A DNA stretch of 64,000 nt. Origin: Megachile rotundata. Lineage: Eukaryota; Arthropoda; Insecta; Hymenoptera; Megachilidae. A program made the position numbers and the translations under genes. Of the stretch, positions 1 through 15,000 are shown piece after piece (the first letter of the stretch is position 1; every line of letters starts with the position of its first letter). The stretch lies in contig NW_027474165.1 of assembly GCF_050947335.1 (NCBI RefSeq), positions 1-64,000 on the forward strand, in the 5' to 3' direction. Below the pieces are notes generated by a model. It was not told where the DNA came from and searched no databases. It was given only the letters and a program-made list of their open reading frames with translations.

Positions 1-83
1 GCTTATATGATCGATAGAACGACAATTACTATACTCATTACTCTTATTATTATCAATCTAACTCATATTATTAGCCATATTAT
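1..83. repeat. Reference monomer (83 bp) used for numbering
   Basis: This first unit serves as the reference. It holds two CpG sites (positions 12-13 and 20-21), one GATC (9-12), one ATCGAT (11-16 region, overlapping the GATC), a TTATTATTATC tract, and the direct repeat CATATTAT spaced by 12 bp. Plus-strand stop triplets occur at 8-10 (TGA), 15-17 (TAG), 59-61 (TAA) and 72-74 (TAG). Because 83 leaves a remainder of 2 when divided by 3, every reading frame cycles through all phases and meets a stop within a few monomers. Confidence 0.95.
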
Positions 84-664
84 GCTTACATGATCGATAG
101 AACGACAATTACTATACTTATTACTCTTATTATTATCAATCTAACTCATATTATTAGCCATATTATGCTTATATGATCGACAGAACGACAATTACTATAC
201 TTATTACACTCACTATTATCAGTCTAACTCATACTATTAACCATATTATGCAGATATGATCGATAGCACGACAATTACTATACTTATTACTCTTATTATT
301 ATCAGCCTAACTCATATTATTAGCCATATTAGGCTTATATGATCGATAGAACGACAATTACTAAACTCATTACTCTGATTATTATCAATCTAACTCATAT
401 TATTAGCCATATTATGCTTATATGATCGAGAGAACGACAATTACTATACTTATTACACTCACTATTATCAATCTAACTCATATTATTAACCATATTATTC
501 AGCTATGATCGATAGCACGACAATTACTATACTTATTACTCTTATTATTATCAGCCTAACTCATATTATTAGCCATATTATGCTTATATGATCGATAGAA
601 CGACAATTACTATACTCATTACTCTTATTATTATCAATCTAACTCATATTATTAACCATATTAT

Positions 665-2907
665 GCTAATATGATCGATAGAACGACAACTACTATACTT
701 ATTACACTCACTATTATCAATCCAACCCATATTATTAACCATATTATGCAGATATTATCGATAGCACGACATTTACTATACTCATTTCTCTTATTATTAT
801 CGATCTAACTCATATTATTAACCATGTTATGCAGATATGATCGACAGCACGACATTTACTATACTTATTACTCTTATTATTATCAATCTAACTCATATTA
901 TTAACCATATTATGCAGATATGATCGATAGCACGACAATTACTATACTCATTTCTCTTATTATTATCGATCTAACTCATATTATTAACCATGTTATGCAG
1001 ATATGATCGACAGCACGACATTTACTATACTTATTACTCTTATTATTATCAATCTAACTCATATTATTAACCATATTATGCAGATATGATCGATAGCACG
1101 ACAATTACTATACTTATTACTCTTATTATTATCAGCCTAACTCATATTATTAGCCATATTATGCTTATATGATCGACAGAACGACAATTACAATACTTAT
1201 TACACTCAATGTTATCAATCTAACTCATATTATTAACCATATTATGCAAATATGATCAATAGAACGACAATTACTATACTTATTACACCCACTGTTATCA
1301 ATCTAGCTCATATTATTAACCATATTATGCAAATATGATCTATAGAACGACAAATTACTAAACTTATTGCTCTTATTATTATGAGCCTAACTCATATTAT
1401 TAGCCATATTATGCTTATATGATCGATAGAACGACAATTACTATACTCATTACTCTTATTAATATCAGCCTAACTCATATTATTAGCCATATTAGGCTTA
1501 TATGATCGATAGACCGACAATTACTAAACTCATTACTCTGATTATTATCAATCTAACTCATATTATTAACCATATTATGCTAATATGATCGATAGAACGA
1601 CAACTACTATACTTATTACACTCACTATTATCAATCCAACCCATATTATTAACCATATTATGCAGATATGATCGATAGCACGACATTTACTATACTCATT
1701 TCTCTTATTATTATCGATCTAACTCATATTATTAACCATGTTATGCAGATATGATCGACAGCACGACATTTACTATACTCATTACTCTTATGATTATCTA
1801 TCTAACTCATATTATTAACCATATTATGCAGATATGATCGATAGCACGACAATTACTATACTTATTACTCTTATTATTATCAGCCTAACTCGTATTATTA
1901 GCCATATTATGCTTATATGATCGATAGAACGACATTTACTATACTCATTTCTCTTATTATTATCGATCTAACTCATATTATTAACCATGTTATGCAGATA
2001 TGATCGACAGCACGACATTTACTATACTTATTACTCTTATTATTATCAATCTAACTCATATTATTAACCATATTATGCAGATATGATCGATAGCACGACA
2101 ATTACTATACTTATTACTCTTATTATTATCAGCCTAACTCATATTATTAGCCATATTATGCTTATATGATCGACAGAACGACAATTACAATACTTATTAC
2201 ACTCAATGTTATCAATCTAACTCATATTATTAACCATATTATGCAAATATGATCAATAGAACGACAATTACTATACTTATTACACCCACTGTTATCAATC
2301 TAGCTCATATTATTAACCATATTATGCAAATATGATCGATAGAACGACAAATTACTAAACTTATTGCTCTTATTATTATGAGCCTAACTCATATTATTAG
2401 CCATATTATGCTTATATGATCGATAGAACGACAATTACTATACTCATTACTCTTATTAATATCAGCCTAACTCATATTATTAGCCATATTAGGCTTATAT
2501 GATCGATAGACCGACAATTACTAAACTCATTACTCTGATTATTATCAATCTAACTCATATTATTAACCATATTATGCTAATATGATCGATAGAACGACAA
2601 CTACTATACTTATTACACTCACTATTATCAATCCAACCCATATTATTAACCATATTATGCAGATATGATCGATAGCACGACATTTACTATACTCATTTCT
2701 CTTATTATTATCGATCTAACTCATATTATTAACCATGTTATGCAGATATGATCGACAGCACGACATTTACTATACTTATTACTCTTATTATTATCAATCT
2801 AACTCATATTATTAACCATATTATGCAGATATGATCGATAGCACGACAATTACTATACGTATTACTCTTATTATTATCAGCCTAACTCATATTATTAGCC
2901 ATATTAT
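665..2907. repeat. 12-monomer higher-order repeat, 997 bp (about 2.3 copies)
   Basis: The GCTAATATG monomer (with CAACTAC and CAATCCAACCC) starts at 665, 1579 and 2576. The first gap is 914 bp (11 x 83 + 1) and the second 997 bp (12 x 83 + 1). A second marker, GATCGACAG with AATTACAATA, starts at 1163 and 2160 (again 997) and then at 2908 (748, 9 x 83 + 1). The extra base in each period comes from a single 84-bp monomer carrying CAAATTAC. The last copy has lost three monomers before joining the next HOR. Confidence 0.88.
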
Positions 2908-3156
2908 GCTTATATGATCGACAGAACGACAATTACAATACTTATTACACTCAATGTTATCAATCTAACTCATATTATTAACCATATTATGCAAATATGA
3001 TCAATAGAACGACAATTACTATACTTATTACACCCACTGTTATCAATCTAGCTCATATTATTAACCATATTATGCAAATATGATCGATAGAACGACAATT
3101 ACTAAACTTATTGCTCTTATTATTATGAGCCTAACTCATATTATTAGCCATATTAT

Positions 3157-3240
3157 GGATTATATGATCGACAGAACGACAATTACAATACTTATTACAC
3201 TCACTATTATCAATCTAACCCATATTATTAACCATATTAT
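3157..3240. repeat. 84-bp monomer, GGATTATATG type
   Basis: The unit starts with GGATTATATG in place of GCTTATATG, a one-base insertion. The next unit starts at 3241, so the length is 84. The same form recurs at 4570 and 5983 in the 17-mer and in later copies at 11,300, 13,542, 14,872 and 19,357. It is a reliable landmark for aligning blocks in domain A and is absent from domain B. Confidence 0.93.
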
Positions 3241-3655
3241 GCAAATATGATCGATAGAACGACAATTACTTTACTTATTGCTCTTATTATTATCAAGCTA
3301 ACTCATATTATTAGCCATATTATGCTTATATGATCGATAGAACGACAATTACTATACCTATTACACTCACTGTTATCAATCTAACTCATATTATTAACCA
3401 TATTATGCAAATATGATCGATAGAACGACAATTACTATACTTATTACTCTTATTAATATCAGCCTAACTCATATTATTAGCCATATTATGCTTATATGAT
3501 CGATAGAACGACAATTACTATACTCATTACTCTTATTATTATCAATCTAACTCATATTATTTGCCATATTGTGCTTATATGATCGATAGAACGACAATTA
3601 CTATACTTATTACTCTTATTATTATCAACCTAAATCATATTATTAGCCATATTAT

Positions 3656-3738
3656 GCTTATATGGTCGACAGAACGACAATTACTATACTTATTACACTT
3701 ACTATTATCAGTCTAACTCATATTATTAACCATATTAT
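3656..3738. repeat. Monomer with GTCGAC in place of ATCGAT
   Basis: This unit reads GCTTATATGGTCGACAG, so the usual GATC and ATCGAT are lost and a GTCGAC palindrome is made. It carries TACACTTACTATTATC and usually follows a monomer with CAACCTAAATCAT. The type recurs about once per 17-mer unit and once per 10-mer unit in domain A and is not seen in domain B, so it marks HOR periodicity. Confidence 0.9.
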
Positions 3739-3987
3739 GCAGATATGATCGATAGCACGACAATTACTATACATATTACTCTTATTATTATCAGCCTAAC
3801 TCATATTATTAGCCATATTATGCTTATATGATCGACAGAACGACAATTACAATACTTATTACACTCAATGTTATCAATCTAACTCATATTATTTACCATA
3901 TTATGCAAATATGATCAATAGAACGACAATTACTATACTTATTACACCCACTGTTATCAATCTAGCTCATATTATTAACCATATTAT

Positions 3988-4071
3988 GCAAATATGATCG
4001 ATAGAACGACAAATTACTAAACTTATTGCTCTTATTATTATGAGCCTAACTCATATGATTAGCCATATTAT
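3988..4071. repeat. 84-bp monomer, CAAATTAC type
   Basis: The unit starts with GCAAATATGATCGATAG and has GACAAATTACT where most have GACAATTACT, adding one A. The next unit starts at 4072. It also carries CTAAACTTATTGCTC and ATGAGCC. Copies occur throughout domain A and account for the +1 in the 831- and 997-bp HOR lengths. Confidence 0.93.
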
Positions 4072-6813
4072 GCTTATATGATCGATAGAACGACAATTAC
4101 CATATTCATTTCTCTTATTATTATCAATCTAACTCATATTATTAGCCATATTATGCTTATATCATCGATAGAACGACAATTACTATACTTATTACACTCA
4201 CTGTTATCAATCTAACTCATATTATTAACCATATTATGCAGATATGATCGATAGAACTACAATTAGTATACTCCTTACTCTTATTATTATCAATCTAACT
4301 CATGTTATTAGCCATATTATGCTTATATGATCGACAGAACGACAATTACAATACTTATTACACTCAATGTTATCAATCTAACTCATATTATTAACCATAT
4401 TATGCAAATATGATCAATAGAACGACAATTACTATACTTATTACACCCACTGTTATCAATCTAGCTCATATTATTAACCATATTATGCAAATATGATCGA
4501 TAGAACGACAATTACTAAACTTATTGCTCTTATTATTATGAGCCTAACTCATATTATTAGCCATATTATGGATTATATGATCGACAGAACGACAATTACA
4601 ATACTTATTACACTCACTATTATCAATCTAACCCATATTATTAACCATATTATGCAAATATGATCGATAGAACGACAATTACTTTACTTATTGCTCTTAT
4701 TATTATCAGCCTAACTCATATTATTAGCCATATTATGCTTATATGATCGATAGAACGACAATTACTATACCTATTACACTCACTGTTATCAATCTAACTC
4801 ATATTATTAACCATATTATGCAAATATGATCGATAGAACGACAATTACTATACTTATTACTCTTATTAATATCAGCCTAACTCATATTATTAGCCATATT
4901 ATGCTTATATGATCGATAGAACGACAATTACTATACTCATTACTCTTATTATTATCAATCTAACTCATATTATTTGCCATATTGTGCTTATATGATCGAT
5001 AGAACGACAATTACTATACTTATTACTCTTATTATTATCAACCTAAATCATATTATTAGCCATATTATGCTTATATGGTCGACAGAACGACAATTACTAT
5101 ACTTATTACGCTTACTATTATCAGTCTAACTCATATTATTAACCATATTATGCAGATATGATCGATAGCACGACAATTACTATACATATTACTCTTATTA
5201 TTATCAGCCTAACTCATATTATTAGCCATATTATGCTTATATGATCGACAGAACGACAATTACAATACTTATTACACTCAATGTTATCAATCTAACTCAT
5301 ATTATTAACCATATTATGCAAATATGATCAATAGAACGACAATTACTATACTTATTACACCCACTGTTATCAATCTAGCTCATATTATTAACCATATTAT
5401 GCAAATATGATCGATAGAACGACAAATTACTAAACTTATTGCTCTTATTATTATGAGCCTAACTCATATGATTAGCCATATTATGCTTATATGATCGATA
5501 GAACGACAATTACCATATTCATTTCTCTTATTATTATCAATCTAACTCATATTATTAGCCATATTATGCTTATATCATCGATAGAACGACAATTACTATA
5601 CTTATTACACTCACTGTTATCAATCTAACTCATATTATTAACCATATTATGCAGATATGATCGATAGAACTACAATTAGTATACTCCTTACTCTTATTAT
5701 TATCAATCTAACTCATGTTATTAGCCATATTATGCTTATATGATCGACAGAACGACAATTACAATACTTATTACACTCAATGTTATCAATCTAACTCATA
5801 TTATTAACCATATTATGCAAATATGATCAATAGAACGACAATTACTATACTTATTACACCCACTGTTATCAATCTAGCTCATATTATTAACCATATTATG
5901 CAAATATGATCGATAGAACGACAATTACTAAACTTATTGCTCTTATTATTATGAGCCTAACTCATATTATTAGCCATATTATGGATTATATGATCGACAG
6001 AACGACAATTACAATACTTATTACACTCACTATTATCAATCTAACCCATATTATTAACCATATTATGCAAATATGATCGATAGAACGACAATTACTTTAC
6101 TTATTGCTCTTATTATTATCAGCCTAACTCATATTATTAGCCATATTATGCTTATATGATCGATAGAACGACAATTACTATACCTATTACACTCACTGTT
6201 ATCAATCTAACTCATATTATTAACCATATTATGCAAATATGATCGATAGAACGACAATTACTATACTTATTACTCTTATTAATATCAGCCTAACTCATAT
6301 TATTAGCCATATTATGCTTATATGATCGATAGAACGACAATTACTATACTCATTACTCTTATTATTATCAATCTAACTCATATTATTTGCCATATTATGT
6401 TTATATGATCGATAGAACGACAATTACTATACTTATTACTCTTATTATTATCAACCTAAATCATATTATTAGCCATATTATGCTTATATGGTCGACAGAA
6501 CGACAATTACTATACTTATTACACTTACTATTATCAGCCTAACTCATATTATTAACCATATTATGCAGATATGATCGATAGCACGACAATTACTATACTT
6601 ATTACTCTTATTATTATCAGCCTAACTCATATTATTAGCCATATTATGCTTATATGATCGATAGAACGACAATTGCTATACTCATTACTCTTATTATTAT
6701 CTATCTAACTCATATCATTAACCATATTATGCAGATATGATCGATAGCACGACAATTACTATACTTTTTACTCTTATTATTATCAGCCTATCTCATATTA
6801 TTAGCCATATTAT

Positions 6814-9800
6814 GCTTATATGATCGATAGAACGACAATTACTATACTCATTACTCTTATTATTATCAATCTAACTCATATTATTAGCCATATTATGCTT
6901 ACATGATCGATAGAACGACAATTACTATACTTATTACTCTTATTATTATCAATCTAACTCATATTATTAGCCATATTATGCTTATATGATCGACAGAACG
7001 ACAATTACTATACTTATTACACTCACTATTATCAGTCTAACTCATACTATTAACCATATTATGCAGATATGATCGATAGCACGACAATTACTATACTTAT
7101 TACTCTTATTATTATCAGCCTAACTCATATTATTAGCCATATTAGGCTTATATGATCGATAGAACGACAATTACTAAACTCATTACTCTGATTATTATCA
7201 ATCTAACTCATATTATTAGCCATATTATGCTTATATGATCGAGAGAACGACAATTACTATACTTATTACACTCACTATTATCAATCTAACTCATATTATT
7301 AACCATATTATTCAGCTATGATCGATAGCACGACAATTACTATACTTATTACTCTTATTATTATCAGCCTAACTCATATTATTAGCCATATTATGCTTAT
7401 ATGATCGATAGAACGACAATTACTATACTCATTACTCTTATTATTATCAATCTAACTCATATTATTAACCATATTATGCTAATATGATCGATAGAACGAC
7501 AACTACTATACTTATTACACTCACTATTATCAATCCAACCCATATTATTAACCATATTATGCAGATATGATCGATAGCACGACATTTACTATACTCATTT
7601 CTCTTATTATTATCGATCTAACTCATATTATTAACCATGTTATGCAGATATGATCGACAGCACGACATTTACTATACTTATTACTCTTATTATTATCAAT
7701 CTAACTCATATTATTAACCATATTATGCAGATATGATCGATAGCACGACAATTACTATACTCATTTCTCTTATTATTATCGATCTAACTCATATTATTAA
7801 CCATGTTATGCAGATATGATCGACAGCACGACATTTACTATACTTATTACTCTTATTATTATCAATCTAACTCATATTATTAACCATATTATGCAGATAT
7901 GATCGATAGCACGACAATTACTATACTTATTACTCTTATTATTATCAGCCTAACTCATATTATTAGCCATATTATGCTTATATGATCGACAGAACGACAA
8001 TTACAATACTTATTACACTCAATGTTATCAATCTAACTCATATTATTAACCATATTATGCAAATATGATCAATAGAACGACAATTACTATACTTATTACA
8101 CCCACTGTTATCAATCTAGCTCATATTATTAACCATATTATGCAAATATGATCTATAGAACGACAAATTACTAAACTTATTGCTCTTATTATTATGAGCC
8201 TAACTCATATTATTAGCCATATTATGCTTATATGATCGATAGAACGACAATTACTATACTCATTACTCTTATTAATATCAGCCTAACTCATATTATTAGC
8301 CATATTAGGCTTATATGATCGATAGACCGACAATTACTAAACTCATTACTCTGATTATTATCAATCTAACTCATATTATTAACCATATTATGCTAATATG
8401 ATCGATAGAACGACAACTACTATACTTATTACACTCACTATTATCAATCCAACCCATATTATTAACCATATTATGCAGATATGATCGATAGCACGACATT
8501 TACTATACTCATTTCTCTTATTATTATCGATCTAACTCATATTATTAACCATGTTATGCAGATATGATCGACAGCACGACATTTACTATACTCATTACTC
8601 TTATGATTATCTATCTAACTCATATTATTAACCATATTATGCAGATATGATCGATAGCACGACAATTACTATACTTATTACTCTTATTATTATCAGCCTA
8701 ACTCGTATTATTAGCCATATTATGCTTATATGATCGATAGAACGACATTTACTATACTCATTTCTCTTATTATTATCGATCTAACTCATATTATTAACCA
8801 TGTTATGCAGATATGATCGACAGCACGACATTTACTATACTTATTACTCTTATTATTATCAATCTAACTCATATTATTAACCATATTATGCAGATATGAT
8901 CGATAGCACGACAATTACTATACTTATTACTCTTATTATTATCAGCCTAACTCATATTATTAGCCATATTATGCTTATATGATCGACAGAACGACAATTA
9001 CAATACTTATTACACTCAATGTTATCAATCTAACTCATATTATTAACCATATTATGCAAATATGATCAATAGAACGACAATTACTATACTTATTACACCC
9101 ACTGTTATCAATCTAGCTCATATTATTAACCATATTATGCAAATATGATCGATAGAACGACAAATTACTAAACTTATTGCTCTTATTATTATGAGCCTAA
9201 CTCATATTATTAGCCATATTATGCTTATATGATCGATAGAACGACAATTACTATACTCATTACTCTTATTAATATCAGCCTAACTCATATTATTAGCCAT
9301 ATTAGGCTTATATGATCGATAGACCGACAATTACTAAACTCATTACTCTGATTATTATCAATCTAACTCATATTATTAACCATATTATGCTAATATGATC
9401 GATAGAACGACAACTACTATACTTATTACACTCACTATTATCAATCCAACCCATATTATTAACCATATTATGCAGATATGATCGATAGCACGACATTTAC
9501 TATACTCATTCCTCTTATTATTATCGATCTAACTCATATTATTAACCATGTTATGCAGATATGATCGACAGCACGACATTTACTATACTTATTACTCTTA
9601 TTATTATCAATCTAACTCATATTATTAACCATATTATGCAGATATGATCGATAGCACGACAATTACTATACGTATTACTCTTATTATTATCAGCCTAACT
9701 CATATTATTAGCCATATTATGCTTATATGATCGACAGAACGACAATTACAATACTTATTACACTCAATGTTATCAATCTAACTCATATTATTAACCATAT

Positions 9801-11115
9801 TATGCAAATATGATCAATAGAACGACAATTACTATACTTATTACACCCACTGTTATCAATCTAGCTCATATTATTAACCATATTATGCAAATATGATCGA
9901 TAGAACGACAATTACTAAACTTATTGCTCTTATTATTATGAGCCTAACTCATATTATTAGCCATATTATGGATTATATGATCGACAGAACGACAATTACA
10001 ATACTTATTACACTCACTATTATCAATCTAACCCATATTATTAACCATATTATGCAAATATGATCGATAGAACGACAATTACTTTACTTATTGCTCTTAT
10101 TATTATCAAGCTAACTCATATTATTAGCCATATTATGCTTATATGATCGATAGAACGACAATTACTATACCTATTACACTCACTGTTATCAATCTAACTC
10201 ATATTATTAACCATATTATGCAAATATGATCGATAGAACGACAATTACTATACTTATTACTCTTATTAATATCAGCCTAACTCATATTATTAGCCATATT
10301 ATGCTTATATGATCGATAGAACGACAATTACTATACTCATTACTCTTATTATTATCAATCTAACTCATATTATTTGCCATATTGTGCTTATATGATCGAT
10401 AGAACGACAATTACTATACTTATTACTCTTATTATTATCAACCTAAATCATATTATTAGCCATATTATGCTTATATGGTCGACAGAACGACAATTACTAT
10501 ACTTATTACACTTACTATTATCAGTCTAACTCATATTATTAACCATATTATGCAGATATGATCGATAGCACGACAATTACTATACATATTACTCTTATTA
10601 TTATCAGCCTAACTCATATTATTAGCCATATTATGCTTATATGATCGACAGAACGACAATTACAATACTTATTACACTCAATGTTATCAATCTAACTCAT
10701 ATTATTAACCATATTATGCAAATATGATCAATAGAACGACAATTACTATACTTATTACACCCACTGTTATCAATCTAGCTCATATTATTAACCATATTAT
10801 GCAAATATGATCGATAGAACGACAAATTACTAAACTTATTGCTCTTATTATTATGAGCCTAACTCATATGATTAGCCATATTATGCTTATATGATCGATA
10901 GAACGACAATTACCATATTCATTTCTCTTATTATTATCAATCTAACTCATATTATTAGCCATATTATGCTTATATCATCGATAGAACGACAATTACTATA
11001 CTTATTACACTCACTGTTATCAATCTAACTCATATTATTAACCATATTATGCAGATATGATCGATAGAACTACAATTAGTATACTCCTTACTCTTATTAT
11101 TATCAATCTAACTCA
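6814..11115. repeat. 4.3-kb segmental copy of 1-4302 (offset 6813 bp)
   Basis: Position 1 aligns with 6814. The match runs through the GCTAATATG monomers, the ATGATTATCTATC variant (1755 region with 8568) and the TTTGCCATATTGTGC monomer (3541 with 10,354). All share the offset 6813 (82 x 83 + 7). The match stops near 4302/11,115, where the left copy goes on with CATGTTATTAGCC and the right jumps to a GCAAATATGATCAATAG monomer. I noticed only isolated substitutions, for example CATTCCTC at about 9,510 against CATTTCTC. Confidence 0.88.
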
Positions 11116-13450
11116 TATTATTAACCATATTATGCAAATATGATCAATAGAACGACAATTACTATACTTATTACACCCACTGTTATCAATCTAGCTCATA
11201 TTATTAACCATATTATGCAAATATGATCGATAGAACGACAATTACTAAACTTATTGCTCTTATTATTATGAGCCTAACTCATATTATTAGCCATATTATG
11301 GATTATATGATCGACAGAACGACAATTACAATACTTATTACACTCACTATTATCAATCTAACCCATATTATTAACCATATTATGCAAATATGATCGATAG
11401 AACGACAATTACTTTACTTATTGCTCTTATTATTATCAGCCTAACTCATATTATTAGCCATATTATGCTTATATGATCGATAGAACGACAATTACTATAC
11501 CTATTACACTCACTGTTATCAATCTAACTCATATTATTAACCATATTATGCAAATATGATCGATAGAACGACAATTACTATACTTATTACTCTTATTAAT
11601 ATCAGCCTAACTCATATTATTAGCCATATTATGCTTATATGATCGATAGAACGACAATTACTATACTCATTACTCTTATTATTATCAATCTAACTCATAT
11701 TATTTGCCATATTATGCTTATATGATCGATAGAACGACAATTACTATACTTATTACTCTTATTATTATCAACCTAAATCATATTATTAGCCATATTATGC
11801 TTATATGGTCGACAGAACGACAATTACTATACTTATTACACTTACTATTATCAGCCTAACTCATATTATTAACCATATTATGCAGATATGATCGATAGCA
11901 CGACAATTACTATACTTATTACTCTTATTATTATCAGCCTAACTCATATTATTAGCCATATTATGCTTATATGATCGATAGAACGACAATTGCTATACTC
12001 ATTACTCTTATTATTATCTATCTAACTCATATTATTAACCATATTATGCAGATATGATCGATAGCACGACAATTACTATACTTATTACTCTTATTATTAT
12101 CAGCCTATCTCATATTATTAGCCATATTATGCTTATATGATCGATAGAACGACAATTACTATACTCATTACTCTTATTATTATCAATCTAACTCATATTA
12201 TTAGCCATATTATGCTTACATGATCGATAGAACGACAATTACTATACTTATTACTCTTATTATTATCAATCTAACTCATATTATTAGCCATATTATGCTT
12301 ATATGATCGACAGAACGACAATTACTATACTTATTACACTCACTATTATCAGTCTAACTCATACTATTAACCATATTATGCAGATATGATCGATAGCACG
12401 ACAATTACTATACTTATTACTCTTATTATTATCAGCCTAACTCATATTATTAGCCATATTAGGCTTATATGATCGATAGAACGACAATTACTAAACTCAT
12501 TACTCTCATTATTATCAATCTAACTCATATTATTAGCCATATTATGCTTATATGATCGAGAGAACGACAATTACTATACTTATTACACTCACTATTATCA
12601 ATCTAACTCATATTATTAAATATATTATTCAGCTATGATCGATAGCACGACAATTACTATACTTATTACTCTTATTATTATCAGCCTAACTCATATTATT
12701 AGCCATATTATGCTTATATGATCGATAGAACGACAACTACTATACTCATTACTCTTATTATTATCAATCTAACTCATATTATTAACCATATTATGCTAAT
12801 ATGATCGATAGAACGACAACTACTATACTTATTACACTCACTATTATCAATCCAACCCATATTATTAACCATATTATGCAGATATGATCGATAGCACGAC
12901 ATTTACTATACTCATTTCTCTTATTATTATCGATCTACCTCATATTATTAACCATGTTATGCAGATATGATCGACAGCACGACATTTACTATACTTATTA
13001 CTCTTATTATTATCAATCTAACTCATATTATTAACCATATTATGCAGATATGATCGATAGCACGACAATTACTATACTCATTTCTCTTATTATTATCGAT
13101 CTAACTCATATTATTAACCATGTTATGCAGATATGATCGACAGCACGACATTTACTATACTTATTACTCTTATTATTATCAATCTAACTCATATTATTAA
13201 CCATATTATGCAGATATGATCGATAGCACGACAATTACTATACTTATTACTCTTATTATTATCAGCCTAACTCATATTATTAGCCATATTATGCTTATAT
13301 GATCGACAGAACGACAATTACAATACTTATTACACTCAATGTTATCAATCTAACTCATATTATTAACCATATTATGCAAATATGATCAATAGAACGACAA
13401 TTACTATACTTATTACACCCACTGTTATCAATCTAGCTCATATTATTAAC
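11116..13450. repeat. 2.3-kb segmental copy of about 5,800-8,135 (offset 5317 bp)
   Basis: The GCAAATATG unit at 5817 aligns with 11,134, 6814 with 12,131, and 7976 with 13,293, all at offset 5317 (64 x 83 + 5). A private change, TATTAAATATATT at about 12,616 in place of TATTAACCATATT, marks this copy. The alignment ends near 13,450, where the left copy has GATCTATAG with CAAATTAC and the right has GATCGATAG with CAATTAC. Confidence 0.85.
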
Positions 13451-15000
13451 CATATTATGCAAATATGATCGATAGAACGACAATTACTAAACTTATTGCT
13501 CTTATTATTATGAGCCTAACTCATATTATTAGCCATATTATGGATTATATGATCGACAGAACGACAATTACAATACTTATTACACTCACTATTATCAATC
13601 TAACCCATATTATTAACCATATTATGCAAATATGATCGATAGAACGACAATTACTTTACTTATTGCTCTTATTATTATCAGCCTAACTCATATTATTAGC
13701 CATATTATGCTTATATGATCGATAGAACGACAATTACTATACCTATTACACTCACTGTTATCAATCTAACTCATATTATTAACCATATTATGCAAATATG
13801 ATCGATAGAACGACAATTACTATACTTATTACTCTTATTAATATCAGCCTAACTCATATTATTAGCCATATTATGCTTATATGATCGATAGAACGACAAT
13901 TACTATACTCATTACTCTTATTATTATCAATCTAACTCATATTATTTGCCATATTATGCTTATATGATCGATAGAACGACAATTACTATACTTATTACTC
14001 TTATTATTATCAACCTAAATCATATTATTAGCCATATTATGCTTATATGGTCGACAGAACGACAATTACTATACTTATTACACCCACTGTTATCAATCTA
14101 GCTCATATTATTAACCATATTATGCAAATATGATCGATAGAACGACAAATTACTAAACTTATTGCTCTTATTATTATGAGCCTAACTCATATGATTAGCC
14201 ATATTATGCTTATATGATCGATAGAACGACAATTACTATACTCATTACTCTTATTAATATCAGCCTAACTCATATTATTAGCCATATTAGGCTTATATGA
14301 TCGATAGAACGACAATTACTAAACTCATTACTCTGATTATTATCAATCTAACTCATATTATTAACCATATTATGCTAATATGATCGATAGAACGACAACT
14401 ACTATACTTATTACACTCACTATTATCAATCCAACCCATATTATTAACCATATTATGCAGATATGATCGATAGCACGACATTTACTATACTCATTTCTCT
14501 TATTATTATCGATCTAACTCATATTATTAACCATGTTATGCAGATATGATCGACAGCACGACATTTACTATACTTATTACTCTTATTATTATCAATCTAA
14601 CTCATATTATTAACCATATTATGCAGATATGATCGATAGCACGACAATTACTATACGTATTACTCTTATTATTATCAGCCTAACTCATATTATTAGCCAT
14701 ATTATGCTTATATGGTCGACAGAACGACAATTACTATACTTATTACACCCACTGTTATCAACCTAGCTCATATTATTAACCATATTATGCAAATATGATC
14801 GATAGAACGACAATTACTAAACTTATTGCTCTTATTATTATGAGCCTAACTCATATTATTAGCCATATTATGGATTATATGATCGACAGAACGACAATTA
14901 CAATACTTATTACACTCACTATTATCAATCTAACCCATATTATTAACCATATTATGCAAATATGATCGATAGAACGACAACTACTTTACTTATTGCTCTT
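13451..15000. repeat. Mixed block of 17-mer-type and 12-mer-type monomers
   Basis: GGATTATATG monomers start at 13,542 and 14,872, which is 1330 bp apart (16 x 83 + 2), close to the 17-mer period but one monomer short. Between them lie the GGTCGACAG, CAAATTAC, GCTAATATG and CATTTCTC monomers of both the 12-mer and 17-mer families. The stretch reads as a recombinant between the two HOR families. Nothing other than satellite is seen. Confidence 0.7.

Larger units (their letters stand above)
2908..6530. repeat. 17-monomer higher-order repeat, 1413 bp (about 2.6 copies)
   Basis: Three markers give the same 1413-bp period. The GATCGACAG/AATTACAATA monomer starts at 2908, 4321 and 5734. The GGATTATATG monomer starts at 3157, 4570 and 5983. 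A second GATCGACAG monomer starts at 3822 and 5235. The period is 17 x 83 + 2, matching the two 84-bp monomers inside each unit (GGATTATATG and CAAATTAC). The third copy departs near 6,530, where TCAGTC becomes TCAGCC and the array switches to a block resembling the window start. Confidence 0.9.
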
